Notes under the pieces: generated by a model
Database searches by the model: none
Seen by the model: only the letters and a program-made list of their open reading frames with translations
Told to the model about the DNA's origin: nothing
Shown: in pieces, positions 5,566 to 5,889 of the stretch
Numbering within the stretch: the first letter of the stretch is position 1
How the letters are laid out: every line of letters starts with the position of its first letter
Position numbers and translations under genes: made by a program
Origin: Elusimicrobiota bacterium
GTDB lineage: Bacteria; CAYTYR01; UBA6262; DAOVJB01
Direction of reading: 5' to 3'
DNA: 5,889 nt
Assembly: GCA_030673425.1 (NCBI GenBank)
Contig: DAOVJB010000085.1
Span: 1 to 5,889 of the forward strand

Positions 5566-5889
5566 ATGACTGATAAGAACGGAAATGACAAAGAGAATAA
5601 AAAAGACGAATTTTCCAATATGGAAAATGAGCTGAAGGATAAAGAACTTGACCTTATAGAAATGGGAAAATTCTATTTTCTCAATCATAAGTATGCTGAG
5701 GCTATTGCTGAATTTCAAAAAGCATTAAAATTGAATTCTAAAAACCCCGATATTTATTATAACCTGGGATTGCTGTATGAAACAAAGAACATGAAGCCTG
5801 AAGCAAAACAAATGTATACAAAGGCTTTGGAACTAAATGAGAAACATAAGCTTGCCGGGGAGCATCTTGATAAACTGGTCGGGACATAA
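5566..5889 (+). CDS. Small tetratricopeptide-repeat (TPR) protein, function unknown
   Basis: This complete 107-residue protein has its stop codon as the last three bases of the window. Residues 1-26 are highly charged (many K, D, E and N), lack any hydrophobic stretch and so give no signal peptide; the protein is probably cytoplasmic. Two TPR units follow. Repeat 1 (about 27-60) has MGKFYFLNHKYAEAIAEFQKAL with the usual G, Y, A, F and A positions. Repeat 2 (about 61-94) opens PDIYYNLGLLYE and continues through A80 to KALELNEK. A capping helix HKLAGEHLDKL closes it. The site AAGGAG (5553-5558) is seven bases before the ATG. It lies 38 bases after ktrA without a visible terminator, so it may share that transcript. 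TPR folds bind peptides or partner proteins; nothing here names the partner, and a link to Ktr is only positional. Confidence 0.85.
   Translation: MTDKNGNDKENKKDEFSNMENELKDKELDLIEMGKFYFLNHKYAEAIAEFQKALKLNSKNPDIYYNLGLLYETKNMKPEAKQMYTKALELNEKHKLAGEHLDKLVGT

Overview
The window is an ordinary-looking bacterial chromosomal segment of moderate GC (roughly 40% by eye). All genes lie on the + strand and are packed as one or two operons. Strong AAGGAG-type ribosome binding sites, the thrS-infC-rpmI-rplT order and a Ktr potassium system show that it is bacterial. I cannot place the phylum with confidence. A ThrRS without a TGS domain, KtrAB directly after rplT instead of pheST, and a small TPR gene would suit an uncultivated Gram-negative lineage (Omnitrophota-like, for example), but that is only a guess.

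Layout. 1-360 is the 3' part of a BioY-type biotin uptake gene, which overlaps the thrS start by one base. 360-2099 encodes a threonyl-tRNA synthetase that keeps its editing, catalytic and anticodon-binding domains but lacks the N-terminal TGS domain. 2100-2281 is a leader with a sigma70-type promoter overlapping the thrS stop codon, a perfect short palindrome, and an intrinsic terminator whose left arm can also pair with an upstream segment. This looks like an attenuator for the translation operon that follows: infC (IF3), rpmI (L35), rplT (L20). infC appears to start at AUU (2282), the special start codon known from IF3 genes of other bacteria. Seven bases after rplT comes ktrB/trkH, a potassium-translocating subunit, followed by ktrA/trkA, its nucleotide-binding RCK gating subunit. 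A complete 107-residue TPR protein of unknown function ends exactly at the window edge.

How the genes fit together. ThrRS, IF3, L35 and L20 form the conserved translation cluster, with two likely autoregulatory devices: AUU start discrimination by IF3, and a transcription attenuator that in Firmicutes is controlled by L20. The Ktr pair would form a complete K+ uptake system and may be co-transcribed with the ribosomal genes, since I see no terminator or promoter between rplT and the TPR gene. No mobile element, CRISPR array, tRNA or rRNA is visible. I see no undescribed large system. The most interesting elements are the infC leader and start codon.
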